64,000 bases of DNA from Posidonia oceanica (taxonomy: Eukaryota > Streptophyta > Magnoliopsida > Alismatales > Posidoniaceae): the NCBI GenBank assembly GCA_037176725.1, contig JAZBRS010000013.1:8249001-8313000 (forward strand). The letters run 5' to 3'. A model generated the notes under the pieces. The model searched no databases and was not told the origin of the DNA. It saw nothing but the letters and a program-made list of their open reading frames with translations. A program made the translations under genes and the position numbers. Below are positions 36,729 through 47,617 of the stretch, piece after piece (positions within the stretch are counted from its first letter, which is position 1; every line of letters starts with the position of its first letter).

Positions 36729-37710
36729 ATAGTTTCATTGTGTTGTTTCCATCTCACAACTACTAGATCAAGATTTATAAGTACTTGCTAACACTAACAC
36801 CATTTTGAACTTTCTAACCATAACGTCGTTTCTAAATTGAACTGGTCGCATATGGGTTGCTTCATCATATCCCATGATGGCATTACTGGTCTCTTTCAAA
36901 GTTTCTTTATTGAAAAAAAAATGATGATCATTTCACGTCTGTCAAGAAAATACGAATAAAAAATAGATGGAACGAAGGATGATCTTGTGGTCTACTCATC
37001 TTCCTTCAAAATTAAATTCATCAATTTGTGGATGTAAATATAATTGATTAAAATATAAACACAGACTGAAGAACATTATGTATGTGAGTCTTCTCTAAAG
37101 AAATGGTACAATTCTTTATTCCTTGGGGGAAAGAACAGAATAGGATGCACGAAGTGGAATTTGAAATTGTAAGAAAGGTTTACAAATTTAGCTCCTTGCA
37201 AATGATTGATTTTTCTAACCTTATTTATTTATTATTTGCAGAGATTATTTCTTGTTTGATTCTGTTTGACATTGGATCTTGGGTTTACTGTCTACTGCTT
37301 GTATTTGTTTTAGACTTCTATTGCATATACGGTTATTATTTCCAACAACATTACTCCAAATTCTTCATGATCACGAACAGACTCTTTAAATTTTCTAATA
37401 GCAAATTCTTTAGAATCTGTAGTTTTTCGTAATAACCTGGGCTAGAAACTTTCTTGGCATGCATGATCACGAACAGACTCTTCTCACCACTTTACGGTGC
37501 TAGTAGTCCAATCAACTTTCCCCTAATTTATCATGTTCATTTATTCCTTGTGACAGATTGATATAACAACTCACAGAGCTCCTTTTCAAAAGAAAACTCC
37601 TCACAAGCTACGACTTTTTCCTATATATATTTGGACCTTCAAAATGAGCAATATCAGATGGTGCCATGTGATCTTGGACTGCCAGTGTTGAAAAAGTAAA
37701 AATGCTCCAA

Positions 37711-37834
37711 ATATATGCCTCGCCAGTTAAGTGATGGCAGGGCTGTTCACTTCCAATTCACTTCTTCCGACAATGTTTCACCAAAGTGGTGTCAGGAACT
37801 GCATATATCTGCAAATGTACTTCTTCAACCTTTA
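37711..37834 (+). pseudogene. Candidate captured exon of unknown gene
   Basis: An open stretch reading MPRQLSDGRAVHFQFTSSDN then VSPKWCQELHISANVLLQPL ends exactly at AG|GTAAAG, a good splice donor. Codon use looks more like coding DNA than the AT-rich surroundings. I do not recognise the family. A stop lies just upstream. Confidence 0.35.
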
Positions 37835-39394
37835 AGGTAAAGGGAAGATGCTCTTATTTGTTGAAATAAGGTGTTTATATATTCTTTTAGAATAAGAGGG
37901 TGTGAAATCTACTTTCCTTAATAAACTTAAGTTGTTTAAATTGGTTGGAAAGATGTTGTTATTGAAATACGATAGCATTGGTCGCCATCAAACTTCTTTG
38001 TTATTTTTCAAATGTTTTCTTTTTTTTTTAAACGGTAATAGCATTAATATTAAAATCTTAACTATGAAACCACCACCATGTCAAAAAACAAACATAATGT
38101 ATCATACCCGAAAGGTATTAGAATGATACAGTAAATTGTAGATACTAATTTATCTTCAAAAAACAGAAAGTACTTAGAGTACTAAAATTAGGAAAATAAA
38201 GATTTCCTAAGATAAGAAGCAATACAGCACATTAGACTACGCTATCCTCTCATCTACTCCATTCGGCATTTGGATCAATAGGTAAGCCTTGATCTGAGAT
38301 GGGAGTCAGAATCAAGTCAACAATAGTTTGACCCAATAAGCTACTATGAATGTCCTAGTTGACATTATTTATCAAATGTTTTCTGCTAGATACAATTTGA
38401 TAAAGGAGGAAAGTGAAGATCAATCTTTACTTGCATTAGAAATTATCAAAATATCTTACGTGCATTACTGTTTATAACCAATACGAGCACAAGTGGATCA
38501 TATATGTACGTACATAGGTGTTCCATATCTATATATTTTTTGAAATAAGGATACAGAACTCATACGAATATAAAGAATACAATGTATGGATATTTAAAAG
38601 ATGGATATCTATAAAGAAAAATATATTTGTATAATGATAACGAATGATACCTTTATCAACAAAGGATGATCATATATGTATAATATCATGAAAAAATGAA
38701 AAATAATATCGATCATATCTGTATTTATATCTGCTTAAAACAATATAAATAATCCATTCCTATTGAAAATTGTTATGAACAAAGATATGGAATTGTTATC
38801 TTGTATCCGTTTACACTCCCAATGAAAAATCATGAGCCATTTTAAGCGTAAAGAAATTACAATCTGGAACTGGAACCAAAAAAAAAGGTCCACAGGGAAT
38901 CTATTTTGACTGCAGTCTGGCCGTAATGGACCAGGCAGTTGCAACAGAAGTAAAAAAAAAATAGAAAACAGAAAAGCAAAATGGCAAAAAAACGACTGTA
39001 GCTGTGAGTGCACCATAACAATGTGACGTTCATGGTCCTAACACAGTAGAAAACTCCCCATATTAATAACTACATTTGTAGTTGAGAAACGTTCATGGGC
39101 ATACACAGTGAGAGAGAGAGAGAGAGAGAGTAGTGACCAATCTTGAAGAAACGTTGAAGGATGAAGAGGAGGTTCTGCCGGCGAAGTTACGACTGAGGAT
39201 GAGGAGGAGCCGGCTGTGCTCGAATGGAGGATGAGGAGGAGGAAGCAACCCGGCCATCGGAGGAGGACGTAGTGAGAGGGAGAGACGAGGAGGCAGCCAT
39301 CGGAGGAGGACGCAACGAGAGGGAGAGATGAGAGGGAGAGACGAAAGGGAGAGACAAAAGGGTGAAGTCGCCCGCAGGCCGATATTTTAGGGCA

Positions 39395-39617
39395 GATTTA
39401 GCAAGGACAAATAACGAGGATATGTCCTCACTATCTCCTCGCTAAATAAAAAGCGAGGACATAGCGAGGCTATTTCCTCGTAAAATCCTCGTAATATTAT
39501 TGCGAGGAAATATCCTCGCTATGTCCATGCTATTTAGCCTCGTTAAACTATTGCAAGGACAAGTCCTTGCCATGTCCTCGCGACATGTCCTCACAAAATC
39601 ATGAATTTCTAGTAGTG
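39395..39617. repeat. CACTA right subterminal and terminal repeats
   Basis: Repeated GCGAGGA/TCCTCGC-type words end in TTTCTAGTAGTG, the inverted complement of the left terminus. Confidence 0.88.
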
Positions 39618-39620
39618 TGT

Positions 39621-39870
39621 GCCTAGGGGATGGCCCGAGGGAGTCGAAAACAAAAATATGACGTGCCTACGGGGTGGCCCAAGGGAGTCGAAAATAAAAA
39701 CATGACGTGCTTAGGGGATGGCCCAAGGGAGTCGAAAATAAAAACATGACGTGCCTAGGGGATGGCCCAAGGGAGTCGAAAATAAAGACATGACGTGCCT
39801 TGGGGATGGCCCAAGGGAGTCGAAAATAAAAACATGACGTGCCTTGGGGATGACCCAAGGGAGTCGAAAA
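39621..39870. repeat. 44-bp tandem array (right part), about 5.7 copies
   Basis: Continues the array of 22816-23345 across the CACTA insertion, with the same unit GCCTAGGGGATGGCCCAAGG and following bases. A stub of the 34-bp family follows at about 39890. Confidence 0.9.
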
Positions 39871-39974
39871 GGATACTTCTTTGGCTTTGCTTGCTTTGTT
39901 GACCCGATTGTGCTCCGGGGTTCTTGCTGTTCTGCTCTTAATTCTGCTTTGACCTGTTGGACGCTTGATTGCTA

Positions 39975-40040
39975 GCGTTCAACGTTGGACGGCTAAAGAA
40001 CCACGGCTAATGTTGGACGGCATTGCGGCCGCGTATAACG
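39975..40040. promoter_or_regulatory. Palindrome cluster upstream of PMD gene 1
   Basis: Sites GCGTTCAACGTTGGACGG (39975-39992), ACGGCTAATGTTGGACGG (40003-40020, 28 bp after the first) and the half-site GCGTATAACG (40031-40040). The cluster ends 100 bp before the TATA-like box at 40141. Confidence 0.7.
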
Positions 40041-40140
40041 TCGCGAGACAAGCTGCTGTCTTTCCTGTTCGGGCACCACCATTTTGGCAGTAAATCTCCA
40101 ATTTTCTTTGGGTTTCCATTCCGATGAAGGCTCCACGGCC

Positions 40141-40147
40141 TATATTA
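40141..40147 (+). promoter_or_regulatory. TATA-like box of PMD gene 1
   Basis: TATATTA, 95 bp before the start codon at 40236 and 100 bp after the palindrome cluster. The same arrangement is seen at the other two PMD genes. Confidence 0.5.
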
Positions 40148-40235
40148 GACCTCCTCTTGGCTTGAATCTTGTAGTTCAAACATTTATCTTCCTTCCCTTA
40201 TTGAGTTTTGCTTGCTAGGGCTTGTGCTTCTCCTC

Positions 40236-41560
40236 ATGGATTTGAGTGATATCCCACGTCATGCTTTCCAGGTGGCCGTCTTCTCCTCTCCTTCTGACAT
40301 GGTGCAACTCCGGCTGGAGGCTATACCCAACCATTTGGCGAACCTGTTGGTGCATGAGAAGGTACTCCCTGTTTTCATCATTTCCCCATACTCCCATTCT
40401 CGTACTTCTGCTGATTTTTCCTTACTTTATAGCCCCTATCTTCTGCCAACAACGACCATGACTCGAAAGCTTATTAGTTGAATTGGGTTCAACAATTCCG
40501 CTCTTGGGCTTTGAAGAAGTATCGGGAGCGCTTGGAGGAGGCTGGTCTCTGTCAGGCCCTTCGCCAGCTGCGGCAGCCTGTTGACTAGAACGTGCTCTTC
40601 GGCCTCTGTAGGCTGTGGAATCCTTTGACCCACACGTTCTTTTCTTTTTCGGGGGAATTGACCATTCTTTTGGAGGAGGTGAGTGCCCTCCTAGGTACCC
40701 GACATGCCGACCCATCCATTTACTGCAGGGATGCCTACCTTTTGCCAATTGGGGTGGTAGGTTCTTTTTCTCTCTTAAAGCGCATCTTCGGCTCTGTTGT
40801 TGTGCCGGAGGACCTGGTGCTGGATGACTGTATCAAACTCTCCTCCTTGTCGAAATTTTTCTGGAAACAGCACGACAGCATCCGCTCTGAGGCTTCTTGC
40901 TTGGAATGCGTCTTTATTCTGATCGGGGGGCTGGTGCTCTTCCCAAATGAAGCTCTGACTATTAGTGCCTACCATGCTGAGCTCATGTGCATCTACGTGC
41001 GCAACCTGGAGAAATGTTTGAGTCAGTCTATTTTGGCTTTTACCATCCGGGGCTTATCCAGTGCCTGCCTTGGTGGGCCATTCTTTGGCTCGCCATTCCT
41101 AGTTCTACGCTGGCTAGAGGAGCATTTTCTTCTGCCTGCTCTTGATGCTAGCATTCCCTTGGAGGAGCTCATTCGCCGTTCATGCGCTTGCGAGGTCAAG
41201 TCCCAGATGGACTCCTTCAGTCCCCCCTCGTCTTTCAGGACAATGTCTGACCTGGAGTATTTACTGATGCTGATTGGGGCGACCGAGTTTGTGAGGTACA
41301 ATCCTCAGCAATGCTTCTCAATGCTAGGTACTCCTCGGGCCATACCTCCCTTACCGCGCTTCTCTGATATGATTCTCCCGTGCTTGAGGGACACCCCTGG
41401 GGACATCATCCAGGTCTTCTATCAGGCTGGTACTTGGGACGGGAAGGGGCGAAACCAAGTCCTTTCTGCATGCGAGAACTCGAATGCGGACCGTGAAGCC
41501 ATCTCTCTTGTGACTTATGACGCTTGGTACGAGGGCGTACGTCCTAAATTGTTCATTTAA
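40236..41560 (+). pseudogene. PMD gene 1: plant mobile domain protein, antisense within element C
   Basis: Exon 1 is 40236-40361 (42 codons, starting MDLSDIPRHAFQVAVF). A 71-bp phase-0 GT-AG intron follows, then one frame from 40433 to 41560. That frame has TAG at 40475 and 40586 and is then open for 322 codons. The PMD-type core begins LCRLWNPLTHTFFSFSGELT with LLEEVSALLG, followed by FFWKQH, CVFILIGGLVLFPNEA and FFGSPFLVLRWLEEHF. The family (aminotransferase-like plant mobile domain, PF10536-type) includes the nuclear plant proteins MAIN/MAIL1 and many transposon copies; it is not a proven enzyme. Exon layout matches PMD gene 3. Both stops could be single transitions. Confidence 0.8.
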
Positions 41561-41705
41561 TTTCCTTCAAAAAGACAGAAAATGTAGTTAGAAATGTATC
41601 ATTTATCATTAATAAAATTTATTTCGTCTCTTTGGTCTCTTTTGAATGAATTTGTATGAGTTGAATGAGAGTATCAGAATTCAGAACACTTCCCTGAACT
41701 TAAAG

Positions 41706-41861
41706 CGTTGTACGCTCAAAATGGGTGTCCAACGTTATACACTGAAAAACCAGTGGCTAACGTTTTAACTTGCAAAACGTTGAACGCGTCATATGGTGTG
41801 TATAACAATCTTTCTTCCCGAGGCGTTGGACACTGGGATTCACGCGTACAACGTTGAAAGG
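41706..41861. promoter_or_regulatory. Palindrome cluster upstream of PMD gene 2
   Basis: Sites: GCGTTGTACGC (41705-41715), GTGTCCAACGTTATACAC (41725-41742), GTGGCTAACGTTTTAACT (41753-41770, 28 bp later), CGTTGAACGC (41778-41787), CGTTGGACAC (41824-41833) and GCGTACAACGTTGAAAGG (41844-41861). The last overlaps the start of the TATA box. This is the densest cluster in the window. Confidence 0.72.
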
Positions 41862-41868
41862 TATAAAG
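41861..41868 (+). promoter_or_regulatory. TATA box of PMD gene 2
   Basis: GTATAAAG, about 110 bp upstream of the likely start codon at 41979 and directly after the palindrome cluster. Confidence 0.6.
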
Positions 41869-41978
41869 CCCTCATCCTACGCCGTGGGTGGCCATCTGCT
41901 CCTCCTTTCTTCTTCTTCTTCTCCAGTGCCAGCATCCTCTCCGGCGACTTTCCTCCCCATTCCGGCAAACTTACCTTG

Positions 41979-44900
41979 ATGGAGAAGCGGATCTCGCACT
42001 TTTACACTAGGGCGGCTAAAAGGGCTGGGACCGGCCCTTCCCCCTACGGCGAGGCAGCGTCGAAGGCGGCGGCTGGGGTTGCTACGGCGCGGGAAACGGC
42101 GGCGAGGCTGCGGGAGGCGCCGGCGAGGCCGTGGCCGGCGGGGGCAGGGGCTGTCCCTGGGCTGGGCGCTGGGGTGGCCATGGTGGCCGGTCGGACTAGG
42201 GTAGGGGTGGTGGAGGCTGTGGTGCCGTGGCGGGGCTTGGGGCGACGTCCGGTGGCGATGCCGAGGCTGTGGGAGCGAAAACGGGGGCTGCCGTTGGTGG
42301 TACCGCGGAGGCCGAGGTGGCAGTTGATGACGACACCGTGGAGGCGGAGGCGACGGCCAGTGAGGCCACCGTAGGGGAGGACTTTGGTTCCAGGGAGGCC
42401 GTAGAGACGACGACGGAGGCGGTCTCCGGTTCCAGCAATTCCTTCAGCTTGGAGGATTCAGAGGAGACGGTCTCAGAGACGAGGCTTGAGATCAGCCTAG
42501 ATGAGGCGGGGCCCTCGGAGGTGCCCGAGGCGAGGCCAGTCGACCCCTTCCTTGCGCAGTTTGGCGAGGACGATGGCTGGTGGCGGAACATGGTTGACTT
42601 CGTCTGACGGGAGGTCGAGGATGATGCGACGGATCCCCCGGACTACTGGCGGGAGTAGATACCCAGAGACGAGGTGCAAGCATCGAGACCGCATAGGGAC
42701 TTGTCCCGATCAGAGTATGCCACTACTACACTGGCCTCTAGGGGGCAGGTATACATTTTTCATTCTTTATTTCCTTATTTTGTTCAATTATTTCTTCCTG
42801 ACTGATAGTTCTCCTGCTTGCTTGTAGAGTCGAGCACAGGCCATGACCCGCTGCTACTAGGGTCAGGTCCGTCGGTCCTACGCTTTGTTGACTTCTTTCC
42901 AGCAGGAGCGTCTGGATCGGATGGGATTTGGGCATTTCCTGTCCATCCCGGACATTCCCCTCCGTCTGATGTTCTTGGAGGTGGTTGCAGAGCGGTGGAG
43001 CTTCTGGACGAGCTCGATCGTCACGAGGGCGGGCGAGTTTGTCCTCTCCCTTGAGGACATGGCCCGGCTGACTGGTCTCCAGGTCACGAGCAGACCAGTG
43101 ACAGGGTGGGTGCGCCCGGGTTACTCGGCTTTGGCGTAGGAGCTTGTTGGACGTCAGTTAGCCATGAGCGGGGAGCATCTCGTGGTGATCACTTCCGCGG
43201 CTCACCGGGTGAGTGAGCTGGCGGAGACAATAGCCGGGCCGGGTGTGGAGGCTGACCAGCAGCTGCGGGCCTTCCTCCTAGTGCTATTCGGGGAGGTGCT
43301 CTTCTCGCACTCCTCCTCGAAGCTCTCAACGTGGTTCCTTCCTCTTCTGGCGGACTTGGAGCGCGTGGGAGAGTACGCCTGGGGTGCGGCCAGCTTGGCG
43401 CACCTGTACTCCACCCTATTCCGCTTCACCGACAGCAGTTCTCGCCAACTGGGCGGGAACCTACCCTTCCTTCAGGTAAATCTGCATATTTAAGCTTGCA
43501 TGGGATATTATATTCTTGCTAACAGCTTCCTTGTTTTGCGTGCAGATGTGGGCGTGGGACCACTTCACCTTTCTGCGACCTGCCCCTCCTCTGATTCCTC
43601 CTACCGGTGTCCCCTTTCCTCGAGGACTATTTTGGGCTACTGCTAAGCAGACCCTCGAGCCTGCAAATAACAATCGCTATGTCGATCGTCTGCTTTTCGA
43701 GCTCCTTGTCCCAGCTCAGGTAACTAGCTTCTTTTAATTTCAACTTCTGTTTATTTGTTTATGCTGTTTGCTGACATGTATTGCTCCTTTCAGGTGGTTT
43801 GGCGTCCCTATGCTGAGGGAGAGCATGCGGACATCCCCGAGATTGCCCGTGATCGGGCCATTTTCGACCGGGACGTATGGATCCACTGCTGGAACCACTG
43901 TCACTTCCAGCAGATTGGCAGTGCGCTACGACAGCTGGAGCACCGGCAGGCTCAGCCTTCACCTCCTCCTCACCGAGTTTGGTGAGAGACAAGTGGCAGG
44001 GGCAGCCGTGCTCGCCACTGGGTGGATGTCTACGGTCCACAGCTCCTGGACTAGGCCCGTCGTGGTTCCCCCGCTCCGACGGATGCTACAGAGGAGGACG
44101 AGGTGGTGTGGGCTGAGTGGATAGACCGGGAGTTTTCTTCTCTGATGATCTTCCACCGGTCCCACTTCCTTAGGCGCGGGAACCTTCCATTAGGGGACAC
44201 AGATCCCGGGGAGGCAGTGGTGTCCCGCGCGGCCCTGCTGGAGGAGGTTCAGTCTTCCCGAGCCCAGCTAGAGATTGCGGTGAGCTTTTGAATTTCAGTT
44301 TGTAGACTGTTAATTCAATTTGGCTAACTTGCTTTCTTTCTTTTGCAGCTCAAAGCGGCTGATGAGCGGGCTCAGCAGGAGCGCCACCTGACCCAGCAGC
44401 TCTCCGTCCTGACAGGGAGATTGATCGTCTACGTGCCTCTGCCTCTCAAGTATTTTCACAAGTAGCTTTTATAGTCTGGTTATGAATTGTAACTGACTTG
44501 AATCTTCCTTTTCAGCCTTCGACTAGCAGTGCTCCTCCTCCAAACCGCTCAGAGGAGATCTCCCATCTCCAGGAGAAGGTAAACATGCTTTTATTTTATT
44601 TCTGCTTTTGAAATTCCCTTGGTCCTAACGCCATTGCTTGTAGGTCGCTTATCTAGAGGGCAAGCTGAGGGAGCAGGCTGGTGACTTCATAGCTGCCAGC
44701 TCTGTCGGGAGGTTAAAGGAGCTGGAGGGAACAGTGGCCGCTAGCAGCGCTCGGATCTGGGAGCTGGAGCAGCAGGTTGCTGATAGGGACGCTGAGATTG
44801 CCCAATCTCAGGTGGTACGATTTAATTCAGCGTTTCTTTATGTCTTCCATGTCCTCGCTTATATCTGATATTTTGGGCTGCTTCTCTCCTCAAGGTACGA

Positions 44901-45214
44901 CGGGCGTTATCTCCCAACTTAAGCATGAGCTTGGGCACTACCGGAGGTTTGCTTTTTCAGCTGGTGCCAGGCTCGAGGTGCCTGTTCCTTCTATACCGAG
45001 CCGTCGGTCAAGTAGCCACTATTCTCGATCTGTCTCCAGGGCCCCGTCAGGCGTTTCGGTTCGACAGTCGCCTCATCCCCCTACTGCCCTTCTCCAGCTC
45101 CTACTTCAGCTCCTACTTCAGCTCCTGAGTGGGAGGGAGAGAGTGCTCCCTAGCTTTTGTACTTCAGGGGTATGCCCAGGTGACCTTGTAGAACAGTTGT
45201 ATATTTTGAAATGA
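41979..45214 (+). pseudogene. PMD gene 2: PMD protein with Ala/Glu-rich N-terminus and coiled-coil C-terminus, 8 exons
   Basis: Exon model with GT-AG borders: 41979-42748, 42828-43475, 43546-43719, 43794-44279, 44349-44449, 44516-44578, 44644-44811, and 44895 to about 45214. Exon 1 starts MEKRISHFYTRAAKRAG and is GC-rich, coding Ala/Val/Glu-rich sequence with an apparent frame change near 42220. Exons 2-4 hold the PMD: FGHFLSIPDIPLRLMFLEVV, FVLSLEDMARLTGLQV, STWFLPLLADLERVGEYAWG, then MWAWDHFTFLRP and VVWRPYAEGEH. Exons 5-7 encode heptad-like sequence such as LKELEGTVAASSARIWELEQ. Exon 8 is Ser/Arg/Pro-rich. In-frame stops (about 43137, 43983, 44055) fit C-to-T changes. The PMD-plus-coiled-coil layout suggests an oligomeric nuclear protein, which is inference. 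Confidence 0.78.
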
Positions 45215-45631
45215 TATAGATTTCTACACACTCAGTAAACTTGTCAAATACTTCTTTTAAATTACCTTTCTCAAAGCTAAAGCGAGCTTAAGCGACCAAT
45301 ATGGTAAAATAATGGCCCTTAATCCAAATTAACTTAATCCAGCATATTCAAGTGAAATAGTATGTAAATGACATAGTTATAAGGAAAGATTTCACCTGTA
45401 AGCTTAAAATTTGAATTTTGAAGTCGTCAACGCCTTAACGAGCCATTTACTTGATGAAACGAGAAACCAGAGATTCCGATTGGCTCAGATGTCTAAAAAA
45501 TATGAAACCAACGCTCACACATGTATTTCAACTTAGTTAAACCTCTGGAATGGGCAAAACAGGCGCATGCAACTCAATTACGGATTAGGGGGCAACCCAG
45601 CCAAGTTTAGTAACTTAAGTCACTGATAAAA

Positions 45632-45764
45632 CGTTATATGCCTCATCTGCTGCGTCCAACGTTATCCGCTTGAATGTCTGCGTCCAATGCCGGTAGCTGC
45701 TCTAAACGTTATACACTTCAAATGGCGCGGCCAACGTTGGACATGCCCCGTCTCGCGTACAACG
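45632..45764. promoter_or_regulatory. Palindrome cluster upstream of PMD gene 3
   Basis: Sites: CGTTATATGC (45632-45641), GCGTCCAACGTTATCCGC (45652-45669), GCGTCCAATG (45680-45689), CGTTATACAC (45707-45716), GCGGCCAACGTTGGACAT (45727-45744, 28 bp period again against the next site) and GCGTACAACG (45755-45764). The TATA box follows at 45876. Confidence 0.72.
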
Positions 45765-45875
45765 AAGCGAGCCCAGAAACTTTTCTTTCCTTTCCTGTTC
45801 TTGGCTAATCTTCCAGAATGCATGCAAAATTTTTTCAATGCCCGCGTGAAGGATTTCCGACGACCCTCCTGTGCT

Positions 45876-45882
45876 TATAAAA
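45876..45882 (+). promoter_or_regulatory. TATA box of PMD gene 3
   Basis: TATAAAA within GCTTATAAAAGC, about 100 bp upstream of the start codon at 45980 and about 110 bp after the palindrome cluster. Confidence 0.7.
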
Positions 45883-45979
45883 GCTTCGCCACCCCTTTGA
45901 TTTCCATGCATACTTGCCCCCTTTATCTCTACTGATTTCTTCCTGATTTGTGCTTCTTCCTTCCCTCTCTTTTGCTTTC

Positions 45980-47324
45980 ATGGCTTCTAGTTCAGTCCCC
46001 AATGTCTTCATGCACAACAAGAAGGGGATCGTGAAACCTTTGGAAGAGATTAAAGGGCATATGATGTCCCTTATCAAGACGGGGAAGGTATGATCTTCTT
46101 CATTGGTCCCTTCACACTCCTTTGTTCCTCATGCTTCTGAATTTCTTTGCAGGAAATCCTCAATTTTACCAAAACACCTTGCTTTGACAATGACTTCCCC
46201 TACTACTCCACTTGGGTGAAGGATTTGTGCTTTGGGCTCGAGAGAGGAAATCTGTTTTGGCCCATACGTGCTTTGATGGACTTTTGGATTTATTGGGCAC
46301 AAACTTGGACTGGCCCCTGCTTCATGCCTCATGCGCCTTCTGGAGTCCTGAGACTCATACTTTCTTCTTTGGGGGTTGTGAGGCGACAATCCTAGTAGAG
46401 GATGTTCATGGCCTGCTTGGTGTAACTCAGATTGGAGCGGCCCGGCCAGATATTGACTTCCCATTACCATACGGAACAGCAGATATGCAAACATATATAG
46501 AGCGTATCTTCACCCTTCCGCCTACCTTCCCAGTGATCAGAGGTCGCAGACTCAACTTGGCGCATTTGTACTTCAGTTTCCAGCGGATTGAGGACTCTGC
46601 CTCTCAGGATCAGCTGCTGGTGTGTCTGCATTTACTAATTGGAGGCCTCACTTTATTTGTCACCAAGGATTTCTCCTTGGATGTCTATCATACTGAGTTC
46701 TTGATAGGCCTTACTGAGCATTTCTGGCGCTCTCCTTCAGTCACCATTCTCGCTGCCACATATCTCGGTCTGACCAGTGTCTCCACTGGAGGGGATTTTG
46801 TAGGCACTCCTTTCCTTCTTTCCCAGTGGCTGTAGGTCCATTTCCCGAGGCTCGGGCCCATGAAGACTGATTTGATTGAGGAAAGGGTTTGCTCTTTGTC
46901 CGCTACCCCTATTGACATTTCCGCGCCTTCCACGTCCCTTTCTCAAAAGCACAAGGCGCGAGGTTCTTCAGTTGAGTTGGAGCTGATAGGGCCCACCCAC
47001 TTTGTAGTGTACAACTCTCATCGTTGCTTTGAGATGGTGGGGCAAAAGAAAGAGGTGCCACCTCGGCTGAGCCTTATTCCCCGTATTCGAGTTTGGGAGC
47101 GCAGTCTTCCATCTGATGCAGTAATGGTATACTACATTCGGGCTCTCTGGTCGTCTCTGGACCGCCATGATGATTCAGAGGGGCCATCAACTACTCCTTC
47201 GACTTGCTGCCTACCACAGGAGGATGCGCACTGGAAGTGGTATTCAAAGCTACTGCCCAAGCCCGAGGAGTGGGTTGAAGCAACGGGCGTGCTGCACAGG
47301 AAAAGGAAGAAGATGATTAGATAG
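45980..47324 (+). pseudogene. PMD gene 3: plant mobile domain protein, antisense within element C
   Basis: Exon 1 is 45980-46087 (36 codons, MASSSVPNVFMHNKKGIVKP). A 65-bp phase-0 intron (46088-46152) ends TTTGCAG. Exon 2 starts EILNFTKTPCFDNDFPYYST and then changes frame between about 46210 and 46300. From there one frame runs to 47324, broken only by a TAG at 46833. Core motifs are CAFWSPETHTFFFGGCEATI, LVEDVHGLLG, LHLLIGGLTLFVTKDFSLDV and FVGTPFLLSQWL. The C-terminal part includes ELELIGPTHFVVYNSHRCFE and ends in the basic HRKRKKMIR, which could be a nuclear localisation signal. Intron position and order match PMD gene 1, so the two are probably duplicates. Confidence 0.8.
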
Positions 47325-47507
47325 GCAATTATTGTAATCTTTTATCTTTGGGGACCATGTATCTTTTCAAGAGAATATATATATATTTCATTTTTCATCC
47401 TTGTTCATGTGTTTTGGACTGTTCTGAGTTTAGGAATACTCCCTGGTGGCTTTGATATTTGATCAAGGGCCCCTTTTCCACATTCAGCAGTTTAAGTCAC
47501 AGTTAAA

Positions 47508-47617
47508 ACGTAAGACGCTCAAACTGGCACTTATAACATAAGACGCAAAATATTAGGCGTCCAATATCCCTCTGTTGATCGTTATACGCTTCAGATGTCG
47601 CGTCCAACGTTGGACGC
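47508..47617. promoter_or_regulatory. Orphan palindrome cluster beyond PMD gene 3
   Basis: Includes CGTTATACGC (47580-47589) and the perfect 18-bp palindrome GCGTCCAACGTTGGACGC (47600-47617). No PMD-like frame follows on the plus strand, and I see no clear TATA box nearby. It may mark a lost fourth gene or an unknown transcript. Confidence 0.65.

Larger units (their letters stand above)
33900..39390. other. AT-rich 5' region of the CACTA element, few recognisable features
   Basis: About 5.5 kb between the transposase gene and the right subterminal repeats. I see only candidate captured exons (34210-34460, 37711-37834), a fold-back (35169-35207), a possible MITE (36324-36728) and a GA microsatellite (39110-39131). 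A purine-rich stretch (39150-39360) could encode Glu/Arg-rich sequence. The rest is AT-rich and without a convincing gene. Confidence 0.5.
23346..39617 (-). mobile_element. CACTA (En/Spm) DNA transposon with captured host sequence
   Basis: Starts CACTACTAGAAAAAT and ends with the inverted match TTTCTAGTAGTG. It sits inside a unit of a 44-bp array: left flank ACGTG, right flank TGTGCCTAGG, giving the 3-bp duplication GTG with one extra T. Both ends carry many GCGAGGA/TCCTCGC words, as expected of subterminal transposase-binding repeats. It contains minus-strand TNP2-like and TNPA-like genes, both broken, and a plus-strand piece of a host DUF1336/EDR2-like gene. The region 34-39 kb is AT-rich and mostly anonymous. 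Confidence 0.93.
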
